DNA of 33,590 nt from Thermoplasmatota archaeon (GCA_030836605.1 JAUPMC010000091.1:1-33590); one strand, 5' to 3'; positions 21,416-31,240 are shown, numbered from the stretch's first letter. Notes: generated by a model not told the origin, from the letters alone. Program-made: numbers and translations.

Positions 21416-24400
21416 GTGGAGTTGTCGTTGGCCGAAGCAAGGGATAGTCCTGCTAGGTCCTTTGTGCCCAAGCTTTTGAGGGGGGGCGAGGGACCGAGCG
21501 AGTTGGGCAAGTGGATGAGGGCGAACGGGTCGGCATTGCTCATGCTGACCTTCATGTTCCTGCTTGCGCTGTTCATACGGTCGTACTTCGCTTATGAGAT
21601 GTCCGCCGAGAACGACTACTTGGTCTCGGGCGGGTCCGACTCGTATTATTGGCGCAGGATCATCGACTTCCACGTAGATACTGGCGAGAGCCTGTTCTGG
21701 GACCCGCTGCTCAACTATCCGGACAGCCTCATCAACCCGAGGCCGCCGTTCTTCAGCATGTCCGTGGCCGTGCCAGCCGTGCTGTTGGAGGGCCTGTTCG
21801 AGTCGGTGGACGACTCGGTCGGGTTCTTCTTCGTGTGGTCGACGGCCTTCTGGGGCGCCCTGACTGTCGTGCCGGTGTACTTCCTGGGCAAGGAGGCGTT
21901 CGGCCGCAGGGTCGGCCTGGCGGCCGCGCTGTTCTTCGCCATAATCCCGGCGCACGTGCAGCGCAGCGTACTGTCGAACGCGGACCACGACGCGATCATC
22001 CTGTTCCTCATAGTCACGATATTCTACTTCCTCCTGAAGTCCATCAGGCTCCAGGAGCACAAGAAGTGGGTCGAGAAGTGGAGCTGGAAGGAGCGGAAGG
22101 CCGTCGCCGCTGGCCTCAAGGGCTACTTCGCCGGCAGCCGCACGCCCATGCTGTACGCGCTGATGGCGGGCACGGCCTACGCCGCGCTCATGATGACGTG
22201 GGTCGGTTTCGCGTATGTCACGGTCATCATACTGGTCTACTACATCGTGCAGCTGTTCATCAACATGTTCCGGTACCAGGACTCGATGAGCATCACCATG
22301 ATCATGCTCGTCATGTTCGGCTTCGGAAGCCTGATGGCGTTCCCCTACTACGCGAACTACAGCCTCACGTTCGGAGGGGTCGACTCCTTCTTCGACGACA
22401 GGTTCCTAGTACCGCTGTACCTCACCCTGGGTGGCCTGTTCTTCGGGTCCATGTTCGTGGTCACGAGGGACTACCCGTGGACGATATCCATCCCGGCTAT
22501 TGCAGGCGTGTCCTGCGCGGTCGTCGGGGCCCTGTCGCTCTTCTACCCGTGGCTCATCGAGTCAGTCATCAGCGGCCAGGGGTATTTCAGCTCGAGCAAG
22601 CTGTACTCCACGATCGCGGAGGCGCGGGCGCCTCAGTTCTCTGAGCTCGCCCTGTCCTTCGGCATGGTCACGTTCTTCATGTCCCTGGCGGGGCTCATTT
22701 ACGCGATGGTGCGGATACCGAAGCGGACGGGCGCCGAGTACATCTTCATGGTCGTCTGGCTCGCGGTGTCCATTTTCATGGCGATATCCGCCGGCAGGTT
22801 CATGTTCAACGCCGCGCCGGCGTTCGCGATATCGGCCGCGTGGGTGTTCGTCATCATAATCGACGGACTCGACTTCAACAGCGTCCGGAGGGCCATGGCC
22901 GGCGCGAGCGGGTCCGTGTTCGCGGTCTTCCGCAAGAGCGTGAAGATACGGCACATCGTGGGCGTCCTGTTCCTAGGGTTCCTGGTGCTGCTGCCCAACG
23001 TCTGGTACAGCGTCGACGCGGGCATACCCTCCGAGACGAAGAGGAGCTACGACAAGGACATCTACTTCACCATGCCGAGCTTCATGCGGCCCGGTGATTA
23101 CGACGAGTTCAACGGGTCCAACTGGTACCTCGGCGCGTTCGGCTACTCGCTGCCGCTGCCATCGTATTACTATCCCGCGGCCTGGGACTGGTTCGCGGAA
23201 CAGGATTCGGATGTGTACCCGGTCAGTTCCAGGCCCGCGTACGTGGCCTGGTGGGACTACGGGTTCGAGGCCATCGCCGAGGGCGAGCACCCGACCGTGG
23301 CGGACAACTTCCAGAACGGTTATCAGTTCACAGGGAACGTCATAATGGCCCAGAGCGAGGAGGACGCGATCGCGTTGTTCACGTACCGTCTGGTCCAGAC
23401 CAGCCTCGGGTTGGGCGGCGAGACGGAGTCCAACGTCATGGCCCTCATGGACGCGTACGGTGTCGACACAGAGCGCGTGTATGAGATCGTCAACGGGGAC
23501 GGTCAGCCGATCATCGACGAGGTGCTCTCCGACCCGGATGTCTACGGGCCGATGTCCTCTGACCTGACGGCGCCCAACGCAAGGATAGTCGCTGGCAGGG
23601 TCGAGCTCGCAAAGGTCGGCATCGACTCCCTCGTGGGGATGTACGACGCCATATGCGACATCACCGGCCTTGAGATAAGGTACTTCAACGTGGACTCGAG
23701 GATGTTCCCGATCTCGGCCTACAGCACTGGGATATTCTACGCCCCGGCGAAGCTCTCCGACAGGCGCCTGGACGGGTCGACCCCGACCGACTTCTTCAGG
23801 GTCGTGGCCGTCGACGCGAACGACATCCAGTACGAGCTGGACGAGCTGACGTCGGACATGAACATCGTCTCGTACGAGATAATCTACGAGGACATGTTCT
23901 ACGACAGCATGTTCTACAGGGCGGTAGCCGGCGTGAGCGGGTCCGACCTGGGCACGACCAACGGCGGTCTCCCGGGCGTGTCCGGCTCTGTCCAGAAGGT
24001 CAGCGCCATGCCCGCTTGGAACCTGACGCACTTCAAGGTCGTCTACAGGACGGCCTACTACAACCCGTACCCGTACGCCGAGGTGTCGCTCCACTCCGAC
24101 GAGTGGCGCGCGATCAGCTACGCCGAGGCGCTCGAGCTCAACACGAAGATAAACAGCGGGGAGGCCACCGGCGTGGTCGACTACAGCGCGAGCTCGCTGT
24201 ACCAGAGCGGCACGGTCTTCCTCAAGTACTATCACGGGGCGTATGTCAACGGCACCGTCACGACAGAGAACGGCTTCCCGGCCGGAGGTCTGTGGGTCAC
24301 CGTGCAGGACGAGTACGGCATACCCCATCAGCAGGTGAAGACCGATGCGGAGGGCAAGTACCACATCCTCGCCCCGTTCGGCAATGTCACCATCGTCATA

Positions 24401-27400
24401 TCCGACGGCGACGCCCTGAACCAGGCCCTTGTGGGCAAGAACGTCGTCACGAGGATCAAGTTCAACGTCACGGACGACCAGGCGATGAGGGTCAAGCAGG
24501 ACCTCGACGCCGACGGCGTCTTGGACTACATCATCACCAAGGACTATGTGATGACGGACTCCAGCATATTCGGCGACTTGTACTGGGACAACGACTATGA
24601 GGGCAACTTCACCGTCGAGACGGACGACCTGATCACGGAGGGCACCGTATACGCGGTGGACACTTCGTCGGGCATAACGTACGAGTTCGACGGGACGGGC
24701 GGGTCATTCTCGGGTCCCATCCCCCCTGGCCAGTACGATGTATACGCGCTCGCGCTCGGCGCGAACACGACGATCGGCGAGGCCGTCAACATCAGCTCCG
24801 GCTCGGAGGTCCAACTGGACCTCGCGGTGCAGCCGGCCGCGCTGTCGGGATACATACTCAACCCGGACAACTCTCCCGCAATCGGGATAGAGGTCGTCAT
24901 GGACGATGCCTGGTCTGACGTGGTGTTCACGGCCTACAGCGAGTATGACGGCGGTTACCAGTTCGACCAGATCCTCCCCGGCGACTACGTGTTGACGACG
25001 ACCGAGGAGGGCAAGATGCTCTTCGGCGCCACCATAGGCGTCGACCCTGGGGACAATGTGCAGAGGAACTTCACGCTCTGGAACAAGTGCTCGGTCGACA
25101 TCAGGGTGACTGTCGACGGTGTGCCGGCCGCATACTCCGCGTACGAGGTCAGGGACGACTTCGGCATGGACGAGGTCGTCTCGGGCATAACGGACAAGTA
25201 CGGCTGGGTGAGGGAGGACATCCCGAGTGGCGTGTACACGCTCCACGCGGTGTACTCCAGCGGCTCGGGCATATGGTCCGGCCAGATGCCACTCGACCTC
25301 TCCGACGCGACCCAGCTGTCGGGCACGCTCGCGGTCCGCGAGGCGTACAGCGTCTCGGGCACGTTGAAGTCCCAGGACTCCTCCGTGGTCGGGTCCGAGT
25401 ACGTGACGTTCATATCCGAGTCCGGGGCGCGCGTGAGCGCGGTGACGGACGCTGCTGGCGCGTTCAAGGTCCTTTTGCCCCAGGGCGAGTACGACGTCGT
25501 CGCGGTGTCAGTGTCCGAGTCGGGCGTTTACGGGTCTCACATATCCGTCAATGGTGACAGGACTGGCTACGCGATCACGATGTCCGAGGGCGTCAAGATG
25601 TCAGGATACCTGTACAAGGACGCTAACGGCGACCTGGTGGCCTCCACGGACGAGAGGGCCAGGTACGCGAACATACGCGTGACCGATTCCGACGGAGTCG
25701 TCTACACATCGAAGTCAGGGTCCACATCGTGGTTCTCGCTGGTCCTCCCGGAGGGAGAGACTGTCACATTGTCCTTATCAGAGTCAGGTTACACCTCGTG
25801 GTCGTCGGAGGTACAGCACGGTGGCGATGTCCTCGCGGCCGACCTGTTGGTGCCAGCGGACGATGTCGAGGTCGCGGGCTTCCTGACATCCGGCGGCTCA
25901 GGGGTCAGCGGCGTGACCATATCATTCATACCGGACAACAGCGCCCTGGAGACAGTCGAGGCCGTTTCCGGCGCCTACGGCAGCTACTCGGTCGAGCTGG
26001 TGCCGTCCACTTACACGGTCAAGGTGGACCAGGAACTCGAGAACACGCCTGGCGCATGGTACCAGAGCGAGTCCTCCCTGGTCGTGGCCCCGAGCGGCTC
26101 CGTGCAGCCGCTGGACATAGAGTCGGTCCTCAGGATGTTCGTGCAGGGCGTGGTCCTTGGCGCGGCCGGGGACATCGAGCTGAAGTTCTCCGGCCCAGAG
26201 CAGGTGCCCCTGGACCTGGGCTCGTCGTTGACATACTCAGTGTATCTCATGCCGGGCACGTACTCGGTCTACGCGACGGGGATGACGGGCCCGGTCCCGT
26301 ACGCAGCCCTGGAGCAGATCGAGGTGTCCCCGACCAGCGCCGAGCACGACATACAGCTCGAGCGCGCCTACAGGCTGTCAGGGTACATCAGCGTCGACGG
26401 GTCGACGCCGGATGACCCAGTCACGGTCATCGTGACCTCGGACGAGGGCGTCCAGATGATGAACACGTCGATGAGGTCCGGATACTACAACATGGTCCTG
26501 CCCAGAGGGGACTACGCAGTGATGTTCCTGCTCGAGGGCGTCGAGAACGACGCCGACGGCGGCAGGTATGTCGAGTACTGGAGCGAGGCGATGGTCACGA
26601 TAGGCTCGGACGACGTGACGGCCGACCAGGCCCTCAGCACGCGCCTCGACAACGCGACCGTGGAAGGCACGGTCGTGGACGAGGATGGCGACCCCATCAC
26701 GGCCATCGTCGAGATGTTCCCGAACGGCGACTACGGGATGTACGCTTCGTTCCTCACCAGCTCATCGGGCGAGTTCTCCGCCGAAGTCCAGCCGGGCGAC
26801 TACACGGTGTATGTGACGCGCTCGGTGGACATGCGCGTGTCCGTGTCCGGCCTGGAAGTGGTCCGGAACTCGGGCGCGTCCTCGGACATACAGCTGTCCG
26901 TGGGCCAGTACCTGGAGGGTCGGCTGACGGTCGCTGGCGCCCCGAGCACAGAGACGGTCACCGCCTCCGGCGCCGACGGCACCGTGCTGACGGTCATCCC
27001 GTCCATCGACGGCTACTTCCAGTTCCTCCTACCCTCTGGGAACCACACAGTCGCGGCGAGCGCGGTCAGGTCAGAGGGCGGGCTCGATGTCTCTTACAGT
27101 CTGAGCAAGACTGTCTCTCTCGGCGGGAGCAGCGTGTATGTCGACTTCACGCTCCTCAGGGACACGAGGCGATATGTCGAGGCGACCTGGGACGAGACCC
27201 GGGCGGTCACTCTGGTCCCTGGCCAGACCGTGAGCTACGTCATAGCGATCGAGAACACCGGCAACATAGCCGACACTTACAAACTGACATACACGGGCAC
27301 CGACTTCGAGGAGGTGTTCGAGCCGAGCGAGGTCTGGATAGACTTCGGGACGAACGGCAACACGGCCTATGTCGTCGCTGACCTCACGGTCACCGACACG

Positions 27401-28021
27401 GCGGTCGCGGGCAACAACACCGCGACCGTGACGGTCGCGTCCACGACCCAGTCCTCCGCGAGGGCGACCGTGAAGCTCGTCGTCGAGGTCCAGACCATGA
27501 GGTCGGTCTCGGTCGAGAGCCTCAACACATCCGCGTCGACATCGTCCAACCGCACGATGACGAAGTTCCTGCTCAACAACACTGGCAACGCCGAGGACGA
27601 CTTCTTCGTGAGCGTCTCGAACACGGACGCCCTGAACGCGTCCGGCTGGTCCGCGAGGATAATGGACCCAGAGACCGGGGACTCGGTCAAGAACCTGACC
27701 CTGGCAGCCTTCGCGTCGAAGGAGCTCGCGGTGGAGTTCACGGCGATGAGGACGACCCCCGACCCGAAGGTCGAGGCGACGGTCCTCGCGTACTCGTCAA
27801 TCGACGCCTCGGTGAGCGGATACGGTGCGGTGCCGGTGATGGTGGCCGATGTGGTGATAGGCCCAGGGGACTTGGACGTCGTAAGGGACGATGTCACCTA
27901 CGAATACGATGTCGGCCGCCTGTACCTGGACGTCGGCCTAGTGATCGCCCTCGTGGCGCTCGTCGCGATGTTCTTCATCCTCAGGAAGCGCAAAGGCCTC
28001 GGCGGAGGTGGCAAGAGATGA
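21416..28021 (+). CDS. aglB: AglB/STT3-type oligosaccharyltransferase fused to a giant extracellular multi-Ig region
   Basis: AglB transfers a lipid-linked glycan to asparagine in N-x-S/T sites outside the cell membrane. Residues 1-530 contain about a dozen membrane segments with the catalytic motifs: GSDSYYW (D75), the second acidic motif NADHD (190-192), TIAE (399-402, a TIxE motif) and WWDYG (612-616). Residues 530-935 form the usual globular domain. Uniquely, the chain continues to 2201 aa: about eleven carboxypeptidase-regulatory/CnaB-like beta-sandwich repeats of 75-100 residues (about 940-1915), two CARDB/NEW3-like domains (about 1917-2165), and a final membrane helix LYLDVGLVIALVALVAMFFI with basic tail. 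The extension holds more than a dozen N-x-S/T sites. Typical AglB is about 850-1050 aa. Start is GTG 21416, with TTG 21428 an alternative (aggtgg 8 nt upstream). The stop overlaps the next gene by ATGA. Confidence 0.9.
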   Translation: MELSLAEARDSPARSFVPKLLRGGEGPSELGKWMRANGSALLMLTFMFLLALFIRSYFAYEMSAENDYLVSGGSDSYYWRRIIDFHVDTGESLFWDPLLNYPDSLINPRPPFFSMSVAVPAVLLEGLFESVDDSVGFFFVWSTAFWGALTVVPVYFLGKEAFGRRVGLAAALFFAIIPAHVQRSVLSNADHDAIILFLIVTIFYFLLKSIRLQEHKKWVEKWSWKERKAVAAGLKGYFAGSRTPMLYALMAGTAYAALMMTWVGFAYVTVIILVYYIVQLFINMFRYQDSMSITMIMLVMFGFGSLMAFPYYANYSLTFGGVDSFFDDRFLVPLYLTLGGLFFGSMFVVTRDYPWTISIPAIAGVSCAVVGALSLFYPWLIESVISGQGYFSSSKLYSTIAEARAPQFSELALSFGMVTFFMSLAGLIYAMVRIPKRTGAEYIFMVVWLAVSIFMAISAGRFMFNAAPAFAISAAWVFVIIIDGLDFNSVRRAMAGASGSVFAVFRKSVKIRHIVGVLFLGFLVLLPNVWYSVDAGIPSETKRSYDKDIYFTMPSFMRPGDYDEFNGSNWYLGAFGYSLPLPSYYYPAAWDWFAEQDSDVYPVSSRPAYVAWWDYGFEAIAEGEHPTVADNFQNGYQFTGNVIMAQSEEDAIALFTYRLVQTSLGLGGETESNVMALMDAYGVDTERVYEIVNGDGQPIIDEVLSDPDVYGPMSSDLTAPNARIVAGRVELAKVGIDSLVGMYDAICDITGLEIRYFNVDSRMFPISAYSTGIFYAPAKLSDRRLDGSTPTDFFRVVAVDANDIQYELDELTSDMNIVSYEIIYEDMFYDSMFYRAVAGVSGSDLGTTNGGLPGVSGSVQKVSAMPAWNLTHFKVVYRTAYYNPYPYAEVSLHSDEWRAISYAEALELNTKINSGEATGVVDYSASSLYQSGTVFLKYYHGAYVNGTVTTENGFPAGGLWVTVQDEYGIPHQQVKTDAEGKYHILAPFGNVTIVISDGDALNQALVGKNVVTRIKFNVTDDQAMRVKQDLDADGVLDYIITKDYVMTDSSIFGDLYWDNDYEGNFTVETDDLITEGTVYAVDTSSGITYEFDGTGGSFSGPIPPGQYDVYALALGANTTIGEAVNISSGSEVQLDLAVQPAALSGYILNPDNSPAIGIEVVMDDAWSDVVFTAYSEYDGGYQFDQILPGDYVLTTTEEGKMLFGATIGVDPGDNVQRNFTLWNKCSVDIRVTVDGVPAAYSAYEVRDDFGMDEVVSGITDKYGWVREDIPSGVYTLHAVYSSGSGIWSGQMPLDLSDATQLSGTLAVREAYSVSGTLKSQDSSVVGSEYVTFISESGARVSAVTDAAGAFKVLLPQGEYDVVAVSVSESGVYGSHISVNGDRTGYAITMSEGVKMSGYLYKDANGDLVASTDERARYANIRVTDSDGVVYTSKSGSTSWFSLVLPEGETVTLSLSESGYTSWSSEVQHGGDVLAADLLVPADDVEVAGFLTSGGSGVSGVTISFIPDNSALETVEAVSGAYGSYSVELVPSTYTVKVDQELENTPGAWYQSESSLVVAPSGSVQPLDIESVLRMFVQGVVLGAAGDIELKFSGPEQVPLDLGSSLTYSVYLMPGTYSVYATGMTGPVPYAALEQIEVSPTSAEHDIQLERAYRLSGYISVDGSTPDDPVTVIVTSDEGVQMMNTSMRSGYYNMVLPRGDYAVMFLLEGVENDADGGRYVEYWSEAMVTIGSDDVTADQALSTRLDNATVEGTVVDEDGDPITAIVEMFPNGDYGMYASFLTSSSGEFSAEVQPGDYTVYVTRSVDMRVSVSGLEVVRNSGASSDIQLSVGQYLEGRLTVAGAPSTETVTASGADGTVLTVIPSIDGYFQFLLPSGNHTVAASAVRSEGGLDVSYSLSKTVSLGGSSVYVDFTLLRDTRRYVEATWDETRAVTLVPGQTVSYVIAIENTGNIADTYKLTYTGTDFEEVFEPSEVWIDFGTNGNTAYVVADLTVTDTAVAGNNTATVTVASTTQSSARATVKLVVEVQTMRSVSVESLNTSASTSSNRTMTKFLLNNTGNAEDDFFVSVSNTDALNASGWSARIMDPETGDSVKNLTLAAFASKELAVEFTAMRTTPDPKVEATVLAYSSIDASVSGYGAVPVMVADVVIGPGDLDVVRDDVTYEYDVGRLYLDVGLVIALVALVAMFFILRKRKGLGGGGKR

Positions 28022-28806
28022 GCCCGCGCCGCCCGACGGCCCTGCTGGTCCTGTTCGCCATGATGGTCGGCTTCACAGGGGCGTCCCTCCTGGGAGTGTC
28101 GGAGCCAGCGTCGGCCTACACGCCAGTCGAGGTGACCCTCGAGGTGCCCTCGTTCGCGGGCACGCTCGAGTCGGTCAAGTGCCAGCTCACGGTGACCGGA
28201 GGCCCCGCCGTGGATTACGGGACCAACTACACCTACAAGGCCGAGATCGTCGCCGACAACAAGACGGGCTCGTCCGTGTCGCCTTCCACTGGCTCGTCGG
28301 CCAGCGGCAAGTTCAACATCACGGTCACGATGCCAGGCGAGGCCCAGGACATCAAGGTCAGGATCAACGCGACCTCGAAGGCCGAGGACTCGGACGACAA
28401 CGTCTACAAGGTCAGGGAGTTCGAGATCAAGGTGGTCTCCCCGATCGTCATAACTGCGACCGTGCACAACCCGGGGGATGTGGACGCGACTGACGTCACC
28501 GCGACGTTCTACGCTGACGGCATCCTGCTGGGGGAGCGCGAGTTCGACGTCCCGGCGGGCGAGAGCGTCGACCTGGTGTACAACTGGACATGGGCCAACA
28601 TCGATGAGGGGGAGCATGTCGTCACGGTGGTCGTCGACGACGAGGACGGGCTCGTGGAGTTCAGCGACGGGAACAATGTGTACTCTATGACGATATACGT
28701 GGGCTCCCAGGGCAACCCGGTCGGGGCGGTGCTCACCGTGGGCGTGATAATCATGAGCGTGCTCGTGGCGCTGATGGTACTCGCGAAGCCGCAGAGGAAG
28801 AAGTGA
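28018..28806 (+). CDS. Secreted, membrane-anchored CARDB-like surface protein
   Basis: The 262-aa protein has a signal peptide (basic SPRRP, hydrophobic core LLVLFAMMVGFTGASLL, likely cut after EPASA) and a first beta-rich domain (about 35-135). A CARDB-like adhesion domain follows (about 140-230: ITATVHNPGDVDATDVTATF, FDVPAGESVDLVYNWTW, EGEHVVTVVVDDEDGLVE). One C-terminal membrane helix (about 238-257) ends in a basic KPQRKK stop-transfer. At least five N-glycosylation sites (NYT, NKT, NIT, NAT, NWT) are present. Its ATG overlaps the aglB stop, so it is translationally coupled to the oligosaccharyltransferase and may be its partner, substrate or a second stalk protein; this is inference. I do not recognise a named family for the first domain. 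Confidence 0.85.
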   Translation: MSPRRPTALLVLFAMMVGFTGASLLGVSEPASAYTPVEVTLEVPSFAGTLESVKCQLTVTGGPAVDYGTNYTYKAEIVADNKTGSSVSPSTGSSASGKFNITVTMPGEAQDIKVRINATSKAEDSDDNVYKVREFEIKVVSPIVITATVHNPGDVDATDVTATFYADGILLGEREFDVPAGESVDLVYNWTWANIDEGEHVVTVVVDDEDGLVEFSDGNNVYSMTIYVGSQGNPVGAVLTVGVIIMSVLVALMVLAKPQRKK

Positions 28807-28832
28807 GCCGACCCAGGCGCTGGGATAACCTG

Positions 28833-28840
28833 AAATATCC
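28833..28840 (+). promoter_or_regulatory. Possible TATA-like element of the thioredoxin gene
   Basis: The sequence aaatatcc is AT-rich in a G+C-rich context and would start a transcript near 28860, shortly before the Shine-Dalgarno. Confidence 0.3.
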
Positions 28841-28877
28841 ATAGTCTCTTATCCGCATACCCATAGGAGTGACTGTA

Positions 28878-29204
28878 TTGTCAGAGGACATCGTGGAGGT
28901 CTCGGACGACAACTTCGCGTCCGTCGTCAAGGGCTCGGGGAAGCTGATCATAGACTGCTGGGCGCCATGGTGCGGCCCGTGCAGGATGCTCGCGCCGACG
29001 TTCGAGGCGCTGGCCAAGGACTACAAGGGCAAGGTCACATTCGCGAAGATGGACACCGACAAGAGCGCCAAGACCGCGATGTCCCTGGGGATAAACAGCA
29101 TCCCGACGCTGATATTCTTCAACGGCGGGCAGCAGGTCGAGCGCGTGACCGGCGTCCGCCCCAGGGCGGACATCGAGAACACGATGAAGAGGGTCTTCAA
29201 GTAG
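28878..29204 (+). CDS. Thioredoxin
   Basis: This small disulfide reductase has the active site WAPWCGPCRM (C32 and C35 counted from TTG 28878), the FAKMDTDK strand and the cis-proline motif SIPTLIFFNGG, at 108 aa the standard size. The TTG at 28878 has taggag 8 nt upstream; a GTG at 28869 is in frame but sits inside that Shine-Dalgarno. There is no thioredoxin reductase nearby. The gene is convergent with the translin-family gene, with 3 bp between the stop codons. Confidence 0.93.
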   Translation: MSEDIVEVSDDNFASVVKGSGKLIIDCWAPWCGPCRMLAPTFEALAKDYKGKVTFAKMDTDKSAKTAMSLGINSIPTLIFFNGGQQVERVTGVRPRADIENTMKRVFK

Positions 29205-29207
29205 GGC

Positions 29208-29825
29208 TCAGAGCTTCTTGAGGAGCTCCTCGAGCTTCCCCTGGAGGTTCATCGCGCTCGCGGCCACGGCGACCTCGCCGCGCGTCTTCTCGAGCAGGCT
29301 CCTCGCGATGTCCTGCTTCCTCCTGACCGCGACGATCGCGTCCGGGTAGTCGAACCGCATGAGCGCGGTGTAGATGTCCTCCATGCGGTCCAGGAAGTAG
29401 TTCGCCCGCATCACGTTCCCCCGCTTCAGCTCGTCTAGGGAGAACCTCCGCAGCTCGCCGACCGTGTCGCCCAGCCCGAGGAGGTACGGCACGCTCTCGA
29501 CGCCCAGGTCCTCCGGGGACGGCACATCGTCCTTCTCCAGTATCGAGAGCATGATTCCGACCTCAGAGTACTCCTGGAAGGCGCTCTCCACGTATCCCGC
29601 GGACGCCAGGTCCGGGTGGTCCGCGAGGAGGCTCGACAGCCTGGAGGTCTCGTCCTTCAGGTCGTCCAGCAGCTCGTCGAACTCCTCCTCCCTGTGGAGG
29701 CACTTCAGCACGGTCCCCGAGAGCCTGACGACGGCCCTGGATGACTTCAACGCGACCTCCCTGATCTGGTCCTTCTCGTCCAGCTCCTCCTCTATCTTGG
29801 AGACGACCTTGTCCAGGTTCATCAT
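29208..29825 (-). CDS. Translin-family protein
   Basis: The 205-aa all-helical protein resembles archaeal translin/TRAX-like proteins (COG2178), which bind single-stranded nucleic acids and, as TRAX, can act as ribonucleases. Visible family features are the helical start with repeated acidic/basic heptads (KIEEELDEKDQIREVALKSSRAVVRLSG), the YVESAFQEYSEV region that carries conserved acidic residues, YLLGLGDTVGELRRF, and the C-terminal YTALMRFDYPDAIVAVRRKQDIARSLLEKTRGE. The ATG at 29825 overlaps the purD stop (ATGA), so the two are coupled; ATG 29822 is an equally possible start. No canonical reason links translin with purine synthesis. Confidence 0.8.
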   Translation of the reverse strand: MMNLDKVVSKIEEELDEKDQIREVALKSSRAVVRLSGTVLKCLHREEEFDELLDDLKDETSRLSSLLADHPDLASAGYVESAFQEYSEVGIMLSILEKDDVPSPEDLGVESVPYLLGLGDTVGELRRFSLDELKRGNVMRANYFLDRMEDIYTALMRFDYPDAIVAVRRKQDIARSLLEKTRGEVAVAASAMNLQGKLEELLKKL

Positions 29826-31150
29826 GCGCTCAGACCCCTTATCTCGTTCATACGCGCGACCTTCCTGTCGAGGAAGTCCTTCCTGCCTATGTCGTGCCTG
29901 ACGAAGACCTTGCCGGTCACATGCTGGACGCCGTCCTCAGCGATTCGCTCGGCCTCCTCGATGTTGCCCGCGAGGCCGACGACCCCGACCGAGCGGGACG
30001 TCGTCGTGAACACCCTGCCGTCCTTCTCGTTGACGTTGGCGTAGTAGAGGATGGCCCCCGCGGCCTCAATGGCCTCCTCGTCCACCCTGATCTCCTCGCC
30101 CGAGAGGGGTGTCGAGCCGTATCCCTGGGGCACCACGTACTTGCACACGGAGGCCTTGCTGGCGAACCTCACCTCCTTCTTGGACAGGTCCCCGGCGGCG
30201 ATGCCCTCGCAGATCGCCCCGAAGTCGCTCTCGAGGAGCGACAGGACGTTCATGGCCTCGGGGTCGCCGAACCTGGCGTTGAACTCTATCACCTTCGGCC
30301 CGTCCTTCGTGAGCATGAACTGCCCGTAGAGCGGGCCTCGGTAGTCGGCCTCCTCCTTCTCGAGCGCGCGCACGGTGTCGGTCATGATGGAGACGGCCTC
30401 GTCGTAGTCGTGCCTGGACAGGAACGGCAGCAGTCCGTCCTCCTGCGAGTACGACCCCATCCCTCCCGTGTTCGGGCCCTGGTCGCCCTCGTACGCCCGC
30501 TTGTGGTCCTGGACCGCGGGCATGGGGACGACCCTCTTGCCGTCGCAGAACGCCTGTACAGTGAACTCCTCGCCCACGAGCTTCTCCTCGATGACGATGC
30601 TGGCCCCGCCTATCCTCTTGGAGATGATCTCGTCGGCGTACGTGATGATGTCCTGGCGGGTCATCAGGTGCTCGCCGAAGACCTTGACCCCCTTGCCGCC
30701 AGTGAGCCCGACGGGCTTCACGACTAGGTCGGTGCCGAAGCTGTCGAGCGCGGTGAGGACGTCCCTGACGGTGTCGGCCTTTGCGAACTTGACGGACCCC
30801 CGGACCCCGTGCTTCTTCATCAGGTTCCTCATGAAGCTCTTGGAGGTCTCGATCCTGGCCGCACCCTTTGTCGGGCCGGCCGTGGGGATCTCCGCGGCCT
30901 CGAGCCCGTCGACGAGCCCGGCCTCCAGCGGGGCCTCAGGGCCGACGATCGCCAGCTCCACGCTCTTCGCCCTGGCGAAATCCACGACCTTCTGCACGTC
31001 GGTCTCGTCGACCAGGGCGACCTCCTTGGCGAGCCTCGCGATGCCTGGGTTGCTGTTCTTCATGCAGACGAATACCTCTGCTCCAGACCTCGCGAGCGCG
31101 CGCACGATCGCGTGCTCACGCGCCCCTCCCCCTACGGCCAGCACTCTCAT
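29822..31150 (-). CDS. purD: Phosphoribosylamine-glycine ligase
   Basis: PurD performs the second step of purine synthesis, joining glycine to phosphoribosylamine with ATP. The 442-aa product starts MRVLAVGGGAREHAIVRALA, has the ATP-grasp region (KPVGLTGGKGVKVF, EEKLVGEEFTVQAF) and the QDHKRAYEGDQGPNTGGMGS signature, and the metal-binding VIEFNARFGDPEAM. All conserved segments are intact. The ATG at 31150 has ggagg 9 nt upstream; the in-frame TTG at 31159 lies too close to that site. Other pur genes are absent from the window. Confidence 0.95.
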   Translation of the reverse strand: MRVLAVGGGAREHAIVRALARSGAEVFVCMKNSNPGIARLAKEVALVDETDVQKVVDFARAKSVELAIVGPEAPLEAGLVDGLEAAEIPTAGPTKGAARIETSKSFMRNLMKKHGVRGSVKFAKADTVRDVLTALDSFGTDLVVKPVGLTGGKGVKVFGEHLMTRQDIITYADEIISKRIGGASIVIEEKLVGEEFTVQAFCDGKRVVPMPAVQDHKRAYEGDQGPNTGGMGSYSQEDGLLPFLSRHDYDEAVSIMTDTVRALEKEEADYRGPLYGQFMLTKDGPKVIEFNARFGDPEAMNVLSLLESDFGAICEGIAAGDLSKKEVRFASKASVCKYVVPQGYGSTPLSGEEIRVDEEAIEAAGAILYYANVNEKDGRVFTTTSRSVGVVGLAGNIEEAERIAEDGVQHVTGKVFVRHDIGRKDFLDRKVARMNEIRGLSA

Positions 31151-31240
31151 CTTATGCAACCTCCGAGTGCATCAGGCTCGGCTCATATGAACATTGCCAC
31201 ATCCTCGGTGCGTGGGCGCGGCCGAGCGGTCCAGCAAACC

